A DNA stretch of 64,000 nucleotides from Adineta vaga (Eukaryota > Rotifera), in contig CP075495.1 in assembly GCA_021613535.1 (NCBI GenBank), positions 6,200,001-6,264,000 on the forward strand. Reading direction: 5' to 3'. The notes below the pieces were generated by a model that made no database searches, was not told where the DNA came from, and saw only the letters and a program-made list of their open reading frames with translations. Of the stretch, positions 1-15,000 are shown in pieces. The first letter of the stretch is position 1; each line of letters starts with the position of its first letter. Position numbers and translations under genes: made by a program.

Positions 1-23
1 TATTAATTACTTGTCTTTTCAAG

Positions 24-3000
24 GTCAACAAATTTATTCAATTGATAATGAAAAACAAATCAATAATACAATTTCAACGAAACATGATGAGTCAGAAAAA
101 GAGGACGACGAACAATCAAGTACAACTGGACCGACTGTACAAGAACTTGATAAAGATGAACATATTACAGGAAAAGATACGGATGAAGATGCGTCATTTA
201 GTGAGAGTGAACAAATATCATCTCAGTCTATCAAGTCAGATACACCTCAACAATCAGATCATGTAATACAACCAACGACAACAACAACAGCAACAATAAT
301 CGATGAACTTCGTCCTTCACCTTTACCTTCTATAGAACTACTAGAAGATGAAAAGAAAACTATTGCTGAAACTACAGACTTATTGATTAGTGAACTTGAT
401 GATATAGAAGCTCAGTTGAAATCGATTGAATCAGAAGAACAACAATTGGAAACTATGCTCGATCAAAACGTAAAAGAATATTCAAGTACAAAAAAATTTG
501 TTTTTTTAATTCTTCTTTTTTTCTTAGGAAACGGAAGATATATCTACAAGCGAAGATCAAACAACCTCCGCTGGAACTGTTCCATCGATTACACCTGAAA
601 AAGCTATATTGTCGGTAACAATCGATGATGAACATGATACTGAAGAAGATCTTCGACCATTTCTAAATTCTCTAACAGCTCATCTAATGCCAGAATTGCC
701 AAGATCATTTGAAGACGAAACTGAAGATGAACTATCATTTATGTCTGAAACAAAATCGTCAGAAGAACCGATTTCTCAAGAAGATCAAGTCCTCAACTCT
801 GGAGTACAACAAACAAAAGAAAAAACATCGACACAATCTCATCAACATATTCCATCAGAACAAATCGAAGCAAAGTAAATAAAAAAGTCAACAGTCTTCT
901 TTCTTCTTCTTCATTTTTTCAATTACATCACTTGAATTTTGACTTTTTTTGTTTGATTCAGAACTCAAGATCAACTACCAAAAGATCAAACGATTGTTCA
1001 TGTACAAGAAACCGAACAAGAACAAGAACAGAAAGAAAATTCTTCTTCGATCATTGATACAAGTGCTAGTACGGTTTCATATGTTCAAGAAACAAGCTTA
1101 CATAAACAAGAACCAACGACGAAAGAAATATCACATTCAATTGATTCTTCTGTCCATAGTGCCGAACAAATAATAACAACTGATAAGACACCTCAAGATC
1201 GAAAAGAACAAGAACCAATTTCTCTAACTTCTTCCAATCAACTACAATCAAAAGAAATAACATCTGAAGAAATACAAGAGGTGACAGAAGAACAATCGGA
1301 TAATGTCAAATCTCTTACTGATATTGTTCGCCAAATAAATACTCAACCTTCGAATCAAGTAGAAGATAAATTATCGTCTCTTGATTCCAATGTCGAGCGT
1401 ACTCAATCCGTTAACACATCTGAAGAACAGAAACAATCAATTTCTAACACCTCATCTACAACTGATGAAACTATTGAAAGAAGAACATCTATTGATCGTC
1501 AACCAACAACTGAATTTAAATCAACAAAAGCATCTGATGAACATATACCATCAGATTCTCTCGTTGATGTTGTTCGTCAGATTCGTGCTATACCACAAAT
1601 CACTCGTCTTCCATTTACTGATAATAGACCAGAAACTGCTGATCTTATAGAACAAAAACTTGAGAAACCGTCCGTTGATTATCATGTAGATATTATAGAA
1701 ACAAATGAAAGCATTCCATATGAACCGGTGACAATACCCGAAGAACATGTATTATCCACAACAGATAAAAGACGATCTATCACAGAAACAATGTCAACAC
1801 CGATTTCTGAAAATACAGAGCAAGAAACGCAAGCTGAACGTCTTTCAACTGAAGCACCATTAACTACACAATCTCCATCAATAGATACGACAATAGAAAG
1901 CATTGTATCCATAGAAAAACAAAATGAAAAACAACCATTAATTAAATCATTTGATGAAAATATCAACAACAATACAGAGTTAGTTATTTTCTTCTTTTGT
2001 TACGGTTAAATTGTTAATTATTGTTTTAGTAGTAGACAACAACTATTGCCCGGTCAACAATCTACACAAACTTCTGATCTTTCAATAATAAAAAAACATG
2101 TTACTGATGAATTGGTCACAGATGTTATTCCAATTAGTACCCAGTTCATAGAACAAACAACACGTGACAAACATCAATCATCAATTCAAGATAAAATCAA
2201 TGAAGATGTAGCTGAACGTTTGTCAACTGTTGCAGTAACTGAAGCCGTTGATGAACTTCTCACAAGGCCATCGGTTGCTGAGAAACCGATAGATGAAACG
2301 AACACAGATATTGCTTATGTGACAGATTCAACGATCAAATCCGAAGCACTTTCGTCTCCATTCACATCAACAATTACAGCAGAAAAACAAACATTGCAAG
2401 AATCTGATGAAGCTGAAATAACGATAGATAATGAAGATCAAACTAAAACAAATATAGCAACTGATGTTGAATTAAAAGATTCAGAAATCATCGAACAAAA
2501 AACTTCTATATCAACTACCGATGTTCAACCATTATCATCTGATATTGAAAAAGATGTCAATCGCACCGAAGTACGGCGATTATCGAAAACATCACCTTCA
2601 ACAGAACTTATTGAAGAAGCATCAAGCAAAAAGACAACCGGCGAAGTGACAGCAGAAAAGCCATCTTATGATCAAACAACAACAACAACTACAACAATAC
2701 AAGACACAGATAGTCATCGAGACGAAGTAGAACCTTTTCGTGAATCCACAGCTGTAGTGAAAAACGTTGAAGACCATATATCCAAATATCATGAACCAAC
2801 TGACAATGAGTCTATAGCTCAGCATCTATCACCAGAAGCGCTAACCAGTACAGATGAAAAAATTGATTCAACATCACTTGTTCTTCAACCTGCCTTAACA
2901 AGAAGCGAAGAAATAGAACATCCCTATGAAACTCCATCCACCATTTCACCTAATCAGACAGATACACCATCGAAACAAACAAATGTCGACCTAACTGAAA

Positions 3001-6000
3001 CAATTACAACAATAACGACGACTGATCGTCGACCATCAGAGGAAGACGATGCCCAAGACATTGAAGCTGAACGTTTATCTACGGAAGCATTAACAGATGC
3101 TGTTCGTAAAATCATTTCATCGTCATCACCAACATATCCTCCGTCGACTGCATTGGAAACAACGAAAACATCAGAACCTAAAGAAAAAGATGCTGAATAT
3201 CAAGATGAAACACTGTCCACTCTGTCGCCCAAAGACACTAATGAAGAATCAAAAGAAACAGTATATTCATCCACATCAATTAGTGAAGAACAAAAACCAG
3301 AAGGAACTAGTAGCATAACTGAAACGATCACGACAGCAACTCCAACTGATCGTCGACCATCAGAGGAAGATGATGCCCAAAAAGTTGAAGCTGAAAACCT
3401 ATCAAGAGAGGCATTAACAGATGCTGTTCGTGAAATCATTTCATCATCATCACCAACATATCCTCCATCGGCTGAATCTGAAACTGAAACGAAAACTTCA
3501 ATCACGATGGATAAACAAGCTGAACATCGAGATGAAACACCGTTGACTCAGTCACCCAACGGAACTGATCAACAATCGAAGGAAACAACCATTGACAAAA
3601 GTGAAACTGTCACAAAAACAACTTCAACGGATCGTCGGCAATCACTGAAAGACGATGCTCAAGAAAGTGAAGCTGAACGTTTATCTACAGAAGCATTAAC
3701 AGATGCTGTTCGAAAAATCATTTCATCATCGTCACCAACATATCCTCCACCAGTTGAAACAGAAACCGAGAAAGTATCGAAGAGTACAGAAAAAGAAGCT
3801 GAAAATCTGTCGACAGATGCATTAACGAATGCTGTTCGTGAAATTCTTGCTTCACCACGATCGGCATATCCTCCATCGACTGAATCGGAAATCGGAACAG
3901 AAACTTCAATACCCACGGATAAAGAAGCTGAACATCAAGATGAAACACCTTTGTCTCTGTCACCAAACCAGACTACTGAAGAATTAAAAGAAATAACAGA
4001 TTTATCTACCTCAGTTACGGAAGAACGAAAACCGGAAATAACCATTGACAAAACTGAAACTGTCACGGTAACAAGTTCAACTGATCGTCGTCCATCAGAC
4101 AAAGAAGATAACCAACAGATTGAAGCAGAGCATCTCTCAACCGAAGCATTAACAGATGCTGTTGATGAGATTCTTGTTTCCTCATTGCTTGCTCACCGTC
4201 CACCTGTGGAAGCTGAAACTCTGAAAACAACAGTAATCTCAGAAAAAGAAGCAGAACATCTGTCAACAGAAGCATTAACGGATGCTGTCCGTGAAATCCT
4301 TACTTCTCAACAGGTTCGACATCCACCAGGGAACGCATTGGAAATTGAAAAGAAAACTACAAGTACTGAAAAAGCAGATGAAAATGATGAAGAAAGTCTA
4401 TCATCTACTTCAACTACTCAGACTAATGCGCCATCGAATGAAACAACATCTCTATCCACATCAATGAATGAAGAACAACAACAACCAGAAGGAACCAGTA
4501 CCATAAATGAAGCAGTCACAACAACAACAACTGAAACAGATCGTCGACCGTCAGACAAAGACGATGCTCAAGAAGTTGAAGCTGAACGTTTATCTACAGA
4601 AGCCTTAACGGATACTGTTCGCAAAATTATTTCATCGTCATCACCAATACATCCTCCATCAGTTGAACCGGAAACCGAGAATGTATCGAAGGGCATAGAA
4701 AAACAAACTGAGAATCTGTCAACAGAAGCATTAACAGATGCAGTTCGAAAAATCATTTCATCATCATCACCAACATATCCTCCATCAATCGAACCAGAAA
4801 CCGAGAAAGTATCGAAGAGTACAGAAAAAGAAGCTGAAAACCTATCAAGAGAGGCATTAACAGATGCTGTTCGTGAAATCATTTCATCATCATCACCAAC
4901 ATATCCTCCATCGGCTGAATCTGAAACTGAAACGAAAACTTCAATCACGATGGATAAACAAGCTGAACATCAAGATGAAACACCGTTGACTCAGTCACCC
5001 AACGGAACTGATCAACAATCGAAGGAAACAACTATTGACAAAAGTGAAACTGTCACAAAAACAACTTCAACGGATCGTCGGCAATCACTGAAAGACGATG
5101 CTCAAGAAAGTGAAGCTGAACGATTATCTACAGAAGCATTAACAGATGCTGTTCGAAAAATCATTTCATCATCGTCACCAACATATTCTCCATCAGTTGA
5201 ACCAGAAACCGAGAAAGTATCGAAGAGTACAGAACAAGAGTCTGAAAATCTATCGACAGATGCATTAACGGATGCTGTTCGTGACATTCTTGCTTCACCA
5301 CGATCGGCATATCCTCCATCGACTGAATCGGAAATCGGAACAGAAACTTCAATACCCACGGATAAAGAAACTGAACATCAAGATGAAACACCGTCTAATA
5401 TTTCGCTCAACGAGACTAATGAAGAATTGAAAAAAACAACATCTCTACCCACATCAATGAATGAAGAACAAAAACCAGAAGGAATTAGTAGCATAACTGA
5501 AACGATCACGACAGCAACTTCAACTGATCGTCGATCATCATATAAAGACGATGCCCAAGAAAGTGAAGCTGAACGTTTATCTACAGAAGCATTAACAGAT
5601 GCAGTTCGAAAAATCATTTCATCATCATCACCAACATATCCTCCATCAATCGAACCTGTAAATGAGAATGCATTCAAGAGTACAGAAAAAGAAGCTGATA
5701 ATCTGTCGACAGATGCATTAACGAATGCTGTTCGTGAAATTCTTTCAACTCCGAATAATATTCGCTGTACAACACCAGTTCTTATGAAAAGGGAACATCA
5801 AGATGATACATCATCTGTTGATGCACATCTACAAACTGTGGAGACAACAACTACGAAGTCAAGTTCAGAAGATCATCGATCCTCAATGGATGAGAGAGAA
5901 AAAGAAGTCGAAGCTGAGCCTCTATCATCAGAAGCATTGGTTGAAGCTGTTCGAGAAATTCGCGCAACACCACTGAAGGTTCAGCCATCAACAAAGGAGA

Positions 6001-9000
6001 GTATTGAAGACCATGAAGAGGCAGCTTATGAACCACGATCGTCTGTATTTGAACAAATTATAACAACATCACCATTATTAGAAACTGAGAAAAGTCAACG
6101 AGATGTAATTGAATCAGACAATAAAACATCAACTGTCGTAGAAGCGGTTAAGAAAACAACATCGATTCAAGAAGAGACAGTCAGAAGACAAAGACGTTTC
6201 ATCTGAAGTATTAGCAGATACTGTCCAAGAAACTCCTATTATATCATCAGCCCTTCATCCAGTATTATTGGATTCAAAAGCCGAGAAAATAACCGATCAG
6301 ATTGAATTACAAACACCAACATCAGAACAACAGCTTCAAGAAAAAGATGAAGAGAAATCTCCTAAAGAAGCAACAATAGAAGAAAATCAAGCGATTCAGG
6401 AGGAAGAAACAAAAGAAATTGAAGCTGAACGCCTGTCAACAGAAGTATTAACTAATGCTGTTCCTGAAATCATTTCAAAATCATTGGATATTCATCATCC
6501 ATCAGTTGATTCCATAGTTCAGGAAACAACTACAACCGTTTTGGAACAATCTGAAAAAGCATCCGCACTATCGACTATTCCGATACTTGACGAAATCAAA
6601 GTAACAACAGATAAAACTATATCTCTTGATGAATCGACAGTATCAGATATTAAATCAGAAGATTCTCTAACAGTCGAATCCACTCCTGATGAACAAATTG
6701 TATCAGAGAAAACAACCGAAGACGAAGCACCGATAAAAACGATAGAACCAGTATCAACATCGAACGAATCAGTAGTTCAAAAAACTGGTACACAAGAAAC
6801 ACACGAGGAATTGAGGTAAGACTAGATATTATCCGTTGCGATGCGTTATTGAATAATATCGGTTCATATTTCTTTAGTACTCAATTACCAGAGACGAAAG
6901 AACAAGTTGACTCGTCGCTTCGTGAACAAACACCAATAGATCATCATTTTCAAGATTCTCGAACAGTTGTGGATGTTCAAGAAGATCAAGATCATATCGA
7001 TTCAACATTGCAGCAAACAGCTGAACAGTATCAACATGTACCTGTTGCAGAGAATATTGAAGAAGAACTAGCTGAACGTATTTCGACGGATGTAATCGTG
7101 GATGCTGTTGAGCAGATCTTGACTACATCAATTAAACAAGAATTTGACTCGGAAAATGCAAAACAAGATGCAATGTCAACATCGTCACCAACAACCACTA
7201 CTAATACAGAAGCCATTATTGAAGATCACAAGCCAACGCCTGTTGATACAACAGAAGAAACTATGGCTGAACAATCATTATCTACTTCATCATCCAAAGC
7301 TGTCGAAGATATTGCTATCCATCCAGAACAACAATCCACTTCCTTAGATGTGCATGAAAAATCATCAGTAATAAGTGAGAAATCTTCGATGGAGCATGAT
7401 GAAGCCACTACGTCAGTTGCAGAAAAATCAGCAGAAGAAGATAAAAAACCAATTGAAGCAGTATTAGAAAAGACTGTAGATGAAACTCTATCCACTGAAT
7501 ATCCTACCGATATAGTCCATCATGCATTGACGACACCACTCAATGATCATGTACCTTCCGTAACTGCAGTCAGCGAAGAAAAAATTGAACAACCATCGAT
7601 AGAATCATTACAATCGTCTTCTAAACAAGTAATATCAACTGTAATCCCATCTATCACAATCACCGAAGAAGAAGAAGAAGAACCAGAAGAGGAACAGCAG
7701 CAACAGCAAATAACAGATACTGATATTCAACAACCTAAATTAGAACTAACAACGAAAACAATATCTGAAGAAGACGAAACACAAGAAAATGAAGCTGAAC
7801 GTCTATCATCACATGCATTGACCGAAGCTGTTGAGGAAATTCATTCAACTACAGAAGAAAAACCACTGCAACGTGAGGAACTTCCAGAAATACAAAAATC
7901 CGATGCAATTGTACTTACTCCTGATGCTACAACGACAATAAGTTTCGAAGATCATCGTACATTTCCAGATGATGTAAGCAATCAAGTGAAAGTTGAAGAT
8001 CTATCATCAGACGCATTAACACAAGTTGTTCAAGAAATGTTGGCAAAACCACTAATTGCTCATCATCCAACAGTCGATTCTTCTATTCAGAAAACAACAG
8101 TTATAAATGAAGACAAAGTTGAAAAACAATCATCTTCAGAATCATTGACCTCAACATTAGAACAACAATCAGATATAGCATCAAACGAAGTTGAGCAATT
8201 AAGTAAAGAAACATTGATTGAAGAGACAACTCAAGCAACAACACCAGAACTACTCCAGCAATCGTCACAGAATGATAAATCAAGAGAAACTGAAGCTGAA
8301 AATTTGTCGTCACAAGTATTAACAGAAATTGTTCATGAAAATCTTGCTACATCGCTTAATGCAGATCGTCCATCCGTTCATGAGACAACAGTAAATAGTA
8401 ATGAAATAGAACGGCAAAACGAAGCACCATCGATCGATTCTCTAGTCAGAATTGCTCAACACATAAAAGATACAATGCCCCAAGAAGTAGTTATCACAAA
8501 AGATCAAGTATCGGATGAAGCCGCTAAAGAAGCTAAAACTGACCAGTTAACCTCAGAATCATTGACAGAAGCTATGCATGAAATTCTTTCAACACCGATC
8601 AATGTCACACAACCATCAGTTGACTCTATAGTCGAGAAAACAACGACAACGGCAACTACTATTGAAGAAGAAATCCCATCAACACCTGGTCAAGAGGTGC
8701 AACAACAAATACAGCAGAAAGATTCACAAGAGAATAAACTAACATCTGAAGATCTTTCATTACTTAATGAACAGAAAAAAATTGAAGTTATAGCTGAGCA
8801 TCTGTCATCAGAAGCATTAACACAAGCTGTTCGTGAAGTACTTGCAATACCACCAGTGCAAACACTTACTGTAAGTCTTCCAAGTATCGATGCTGAAACC
8901 CAAAATACTGTATCTAATGATCAACAAAATACAGATGACATCATTGAGGATAAAACAATAGTTGAAAGTCAATTATCATCTTCAATTACAAAAGAAACTC

Positions 9001-12000
9001 GAGAAGAAGAAGAAGTTCTGCCAATCGATGCTCTTACTGAAACAGTACGCCAGATTTTGGTATCACCTGCGTCCGTTCAACATTCAACGGAATTAACTCC
9101 TTTATCGGATGAAGCTAAGAAAGAAGCAACTATTCAGTCAATAATAATACCATCAGAAGAAGTAACCACAGTTTTAATTTCGTCTACGCCAACAAAGGAA
9201 GTAAAATCAGCAACTGATCTCTCACCGATTAATGAGACTAAACAAGAAGTAACGTCTGAAGATCGTCAACCATCCTTAGAAAAGGTACCCGAAGAAGTGG
9301 AAGCGGAACGTTTATCAATAGATGCCCTAACCGAAACTGTTCGTTTGATCTTAGCAACACCATTAACAATTCATCTTCCATCGACAGATATCAAAATAAA
9401 ATCTGGTGATGCTGTTGAAGAAACAACTGTTGAAAGTGAAGTACCCATTACTGAAGATAAAGAGACACAAAAAGAGCATGAAGTTGTTGCAAGACTTGAG
9501 ACATCAGAATCAACTGTTCCTTCTTCGACGACTGAAGTTGATATAACAGCATCAACAGAGAAGAATATTACTGACGTTCATGAAGAAGAAAAACCATCAT
9601 CTGATTCTCTATCTGAAATTACTCGGCAAATTTTAGCTTCTCATCTTAAAACAGAAGAAGCGCCAGTTCACTCACAACGCAATGAATATTTTGAAGAAGA
9701 TTCTCTTGCAAGCAAATTGATTCCTGAACAGGAAACTGTCTCCACTGAACTACAAGTACCTCATCATTCAGATGTTTCCTCAATATCTACCACAAATTCC
9801 GGTGATGAACCATTGCATGATATCGATAGTCAATCGATTTCTTCATCATTCAATACAATAGCTGATGATGTTATTACTAAAGCCATCAGTAATGCACATC
9901 ATTTACTTGGTCAATCAATAGAACCATCTTCTTCCACAGAAGATATCATACACAAAATTGATTCAAATAAAACTACAACCAACGATAAAGAAGAAGAATC
10001 ATATGATGATTATCATTCAACATCTGGTTTGACGAATATTGTTAATACAATACTGAATGTACCAAATCAAATCTTCCCAGAAGTATCTGTTCCTTATGAA
10101 GAGAATAAAAATATTGTTACTCCTAAATCTGATTTTGGTGAAAAAGTCAATACCAACGAACTTAATAATATTATTGATACAGCAACAAAAATCCTAAATA
10201 GCCCAGTATATACACCAGAACAATCTGACACAAGTGAAGATGTCTCTCTACAACGTGCCAGTGCCGATCAAGATACTACTAATGACGTTAATGAACCATT
10301 GACATTTTTCGTTCCACAAATTTCAACTATATCGGAAAAGAATTTCAGAGAATTGTACGAACAACGTCACTTCGTGTCTCCTATAGATGATGATGATGAT
10401 TTAACAACTGAATTTGCTCCGCTCGATAGACAAGAATCAATGCAATCAACTACATCTATTGATGAAAAGAAACTTATTCCAACTTCACCATTAGCATATT
10501 ATGAATTGCAAGAGCAACGTCATACATTGATGTCTCCACAGCAATCAGTTACAAGTGAGAAAAATGAAACAAGCGCTCCTTCGTTAACGACATGGACCAC
10601 TGTTCAATCACGAATTGATTATGAAACACCAGAAAAGAAACAAGAAACATCCGATATTCAACTTGATGATCAAGCTTATGAACTTGCTCGACGTTTCGAT
10701 TTAGAATCACCTTCAATAATATCAAATTTACCTATTCGAGAATATCGACAAGTATTTGGTATACCTGATGATATTGTTAATACAGTCGACGACATGACAT
10801 ATCATATTGATCGAGTACTTTCAATAGAATCAAAAGATAATCAACAATCAATTACAACGGATGATGTCAAAAGTCGTTTGTCTGAGTCAAGTGAAGAATC
10901 TGATTTGGTGGAAATTTCATCTCTGCCGTCTACTAAAGATGTACCTGTTTCCGATAATATTAAACGAATTACTGAAGCACTTTATGCACTTGAATCTGAT
11001 TTGATTGAACAAGAAGTCAATCTACCAAAACAACAAGAACAACAATCACAAAGTTCAGTATCAAAAACAGTTGAAGGTTTAATTAGTGAATTAGATCATA
11101 TTGAATCTGATCTCCGTTCAACAGCTCTTACTAATGATTTTCGAGAAACACTTGAGCATCAATCCATTGGTTTTCCGTCCAAAGACGAACGTACCGATGA
11201 CAGTGTATCCCTTAGAACAACTGAACAAGAACGTAGCAGTGAACATAAGAATGAAAATAAAGCATCATCACCTAATATCGAATCAATTTCTCGATATTCT
11301 ACATTACTCGATCACATTGATAATTTAGAAAAATCTTTACTTGATTTACAACCATCTTCGTCAGTTGCCAACGAAGAAGAAAAAATAACATCAGAAACTG
11401 ATGACAAGAATGAAGATAATCGTCAATTACATCACCGATACGATACTTTACTTGATCATGTCAATAGACTTGAAGAAGCAATCAATGAAGATCTTTCTCT
11501 GGAAACTAAGCATAGTGATAAACAAAATGATGTACCAGAAGTCGAAAAACCAGTTGAAAATAATATTTATGTTGATAATTTGAGTCAAACAATGGAACAG
11601 ATACTTGCTACACCTATGCGAACAGTTATGAATCCATACGAAAAACTGGCGCATGAACAGTCAACTGTTGAACCAGGTCTCGAAAGTGTTCTTGAACAAG
11701 TATTAGCAGCAACTCAATATCCAACAGCATATACAAAATTAAGTCCACCAGTAGATACAATTGAATCTGTAGAAAAACAAAAAGAAACACAAAATATTGA
11801 AACTACAGATGAAACAGTTCCTTCAACTACTACGGATGAAGAAGTAATTTTAACTGAAGAAAAAGATTCATCAAATCTTGTCGATAAAGCAAAATCACTT
11901 GTAGCTGAAGTGATATCGAGTATCGCTTCTACTTTACCATCCAGTACATACGAAGAAACTATTCCAGCTGAAATCCCTGCATCTGTGACTGAAGAAACGA

Positions 12001-15000
12001 GTACGACCACTACTATCACTCAATCAACTCCAATCGAGACAGATAAAGATACTGTTATCGTGACATCATCGGAAGAGACGAAACCGATAGAAGATATCGA
12101 ACAAGAACACGTTTCATCAACAGGTTTAGTAGATATCATGAAAAGTTTATTACCATCGATATTTCAACCAATAAAACCCGATCAAGACGATTCTGAAGAA
12201 AGCAAACAACCTGTATCAGAACACGAAGACATTGTTTCATCTTCTACAACAACTCAAATTATCGAACCAGTAGTGGAAATTGAATCAAAACAAGAGATGC
12301 CATCCGCAGTATCAAGTTACTTTACTAGCAGTGATGTGTATCATGCATATAAACAACCAATAGAATTTGTCATGACTCCAAAAGAGAAATCTGCTATTAT
12401 AGAAAAGACAACAGCCACTGAAGAATTAATAGTTTATGCCGACACTCAATCTACTCCAAATATTACAGAAGAAGAAGATGATGATGCTGATGGAGAACTA
12501 TCATCAGAAGGTTTAGCAGAAATTATGAAAAACCTTTTACCACATAGTCTTCGCTCAATTCAATCCGATGAGAATACTTTTGAAGATCTAAATGCATCAA
12601 TCGAAGATGATCAAGATAGCATGTCATCATCGATGACGGGAACAACGATACGAAGTATATCAGAAGAAGATAGTATAAGAATGAATCAAACAACAATGGA
12701 ATCATCATCGAAAGATGAAAAATTAAGTCAAATTTCAGGCTATTTTACTAGTAGTGATGTTTATCATGCTTATAAACAACCAATAGAACCAATCATTCAA
12801 GAAGAAGATACATCATCTCTTTCTGAAAGAGCTACCTCAATGGTTGCTGACATACTATCTAGTGTTGCAAGTATTTTACCTACATTTAAATCATCTGAGG
12901 AAATAATTTCTTCGGATAACAAAGTTCTATCTGATAAACAAGATGTTTCAACTGCTGATTCGACACTATTAGATGAAACGATTCCATCTGCAATCGTTAC
13001 TAATGAAGAAAAATCTGACATTACAATAACATCAGTTTCAGATCAAAACTTGCCTAGTGACACTTCACTGAACAGTACGAAAACTTCTGCAGAGGAACCA
13101 ATTTCAAGTTTTGTGCCTGCGTATTTTACTAGTAACGATGTTTATTATGCATATAAACAACCAGCTATAGAACAGAAAGATGAGTTATCTCTTGTGGAAA
13201 AGGCAACAGCTATTGTTAAAGACATTATTTCTGGTATAACTGATGTATTACCAACAACAACAGAAACAACTGAAGAATCAACTATTGCTCATGAAGATCA
13301 CCTCATTTCGCCTGTCTCCAAAGAAGAAAGTGATGTTGAACAACAAATATCTACTGCAAGTTTAGTAGAAATAATGAAAAATCTCTTACCACATAGTCTC
13401 CGACCGATTCAATCTGATATTAACACATCAGAAGAATTAGGTTCATTGACAGAAGATGATCAAGATAGTATGTCATCATCAATAACAGGAACAACAGTAC
13501 GAACCATATCAGAAGAAGATTTGACAAGAATAACTCAATCATCAATGGAGACAACAACACCAGTACCTGGTGATCTTAGTAGTAGTGATATTTATCATCC
13601 ATATGAACAAGAATTAAGATCTGCAATTAAAACACCGGACTCTGCAGAAATCATTGATAGAGAGAAACCAGTTGATATTGATATTACATCCAGCACAACT
13701 GATGAAACACAATTTTCTGCCGATACAAGTTTATCCGATGAGCAAACAGATCAATCTAGGATGACAACGACTGCATCAACGATCTCTCATGATTTAACAC
13801 TATTTGAAGATTCTACAGCTACGACAACAAATGTAGAAGATGTTGTTGAAGCAACATCATCGACAGGACTTTTAGAAATCATGAAAAGTTTTCTACCAAT
13901 GACTAATCGAACGACGGCAACAGCTAGAAGAAGTTCTCACGAACAGAGTACAACTGTGGATGAAAAAGAAGAAGCTATCATGTCACCAATTACAGAAACA
14001 GTAGTAACTACAACAACATCGAAAGTTTCCGAAGAACAACTACTAGAAACAAGTGTTCCACCATTGGCAAACAGTTCAGAATATGGTACAATTTCTAGTG
14101 AAATATCAATTGATACAAAAGAAGCTACTGCTGAAGAAAAACATCCTACGGGCGTTATATCTAAACTTGCATCTACTGTAACAGATGCTATCACTACAGC
14201 TCAACATATTTTACCATCAATATTTGCTTCGAACGATGATGTACATGAACAAAAAACACCATTGGAAGGAGATGAAAGAGACAAACCTGAATCTCAAGTA
14301 AGATGATAATTTATACCTTAAATGAATGTTATTTCTTTTTTCTGTTCTAGGTACAAAGAACAGTATCTGAAACACAAGAACATCATGATACAGATGATTT
14401 TATTGATGAAACTGTGTCGAATATTAAGGAAACCGTATCAAATCTTGCTCTATCCAAAGATGAATCGATTGCTTCAGAAATTTCAGCTGATCAACCATTT
14501 GGAACGGATAAAAATATAGAAGAAATTTCAACAGAAGAACAACAGCCAACAGTTATAACTAAAAATATTAGTTCTGATTCTGTCAAAAATATCGAAACAC
14601 ATGATGATGTTGATTCTATAGTTGAGGAAATTTCGAATGATGAATCCGATCAACTAGACACCTTTTCTGATATCACTTCAGTATCAGAAGAAGTGAAACC
14701 ACACTATCAACACCAAGCAAGACTACTTCAATCACTTCAAGTTGTCAATGATGAATATCCATGGTATGCAAGTTATTATACAATTGCTGATGCAGATGCA
14801 AACATGGGTCCTTGTACAAACGATTAAATCGTACACTTGAACAACTTGATCAACGATCTCCTCCAACAACAGTACAATTCGAACCTGAACCGCATGAAAT
14901 TGTAACGACACCAGAGTATGATCGACAAGCATTGGTAGATACTAGAGATACGCGAGAAAAAGTACATGAATTAGCTCAAATGAGTACAAAACATTCACGA

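Larger units (their letters stand above)
2200..9640 (+). repeat. LSTEALTDAVR-type protein repeat array (about 25 degenerate copies)
   Basis: A unit of about 30 residues recurs, with core EAERLSTEALTDAVRKI followed in the best copies by ISSSSPTYPPS. Good copies start near 3062, 3388, 3668, 3798, 4125, 4254, 4584, 4710, 4838, 5113, 5248, 5565 and 5695. Degenerate ones continue near 6420, 7070, 7790, 7995, 8290, 8545, 8790, 9020, 9298 and 9600. Between units lie variable Thr/Glu-rich linkers, often with TDRRPSxxDDAQ just before the core. The core has the spacing of a short amphipathic helix. Copies in 3.0-5.8 kb are nearly identical in DNA while outer copies have drifted, which points to recent homogenisation in the middle. 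Confidence 0.9.

Noticed and set aside
3200-5677. Minus-strand open frames over the repeat array, such as ISRTASVNASLDRFSAS-type proteins
   Set aside because: They are antisense images of the LSTEALTDAVR repeats. They recur because the sense repeats recur and have no independent motif.
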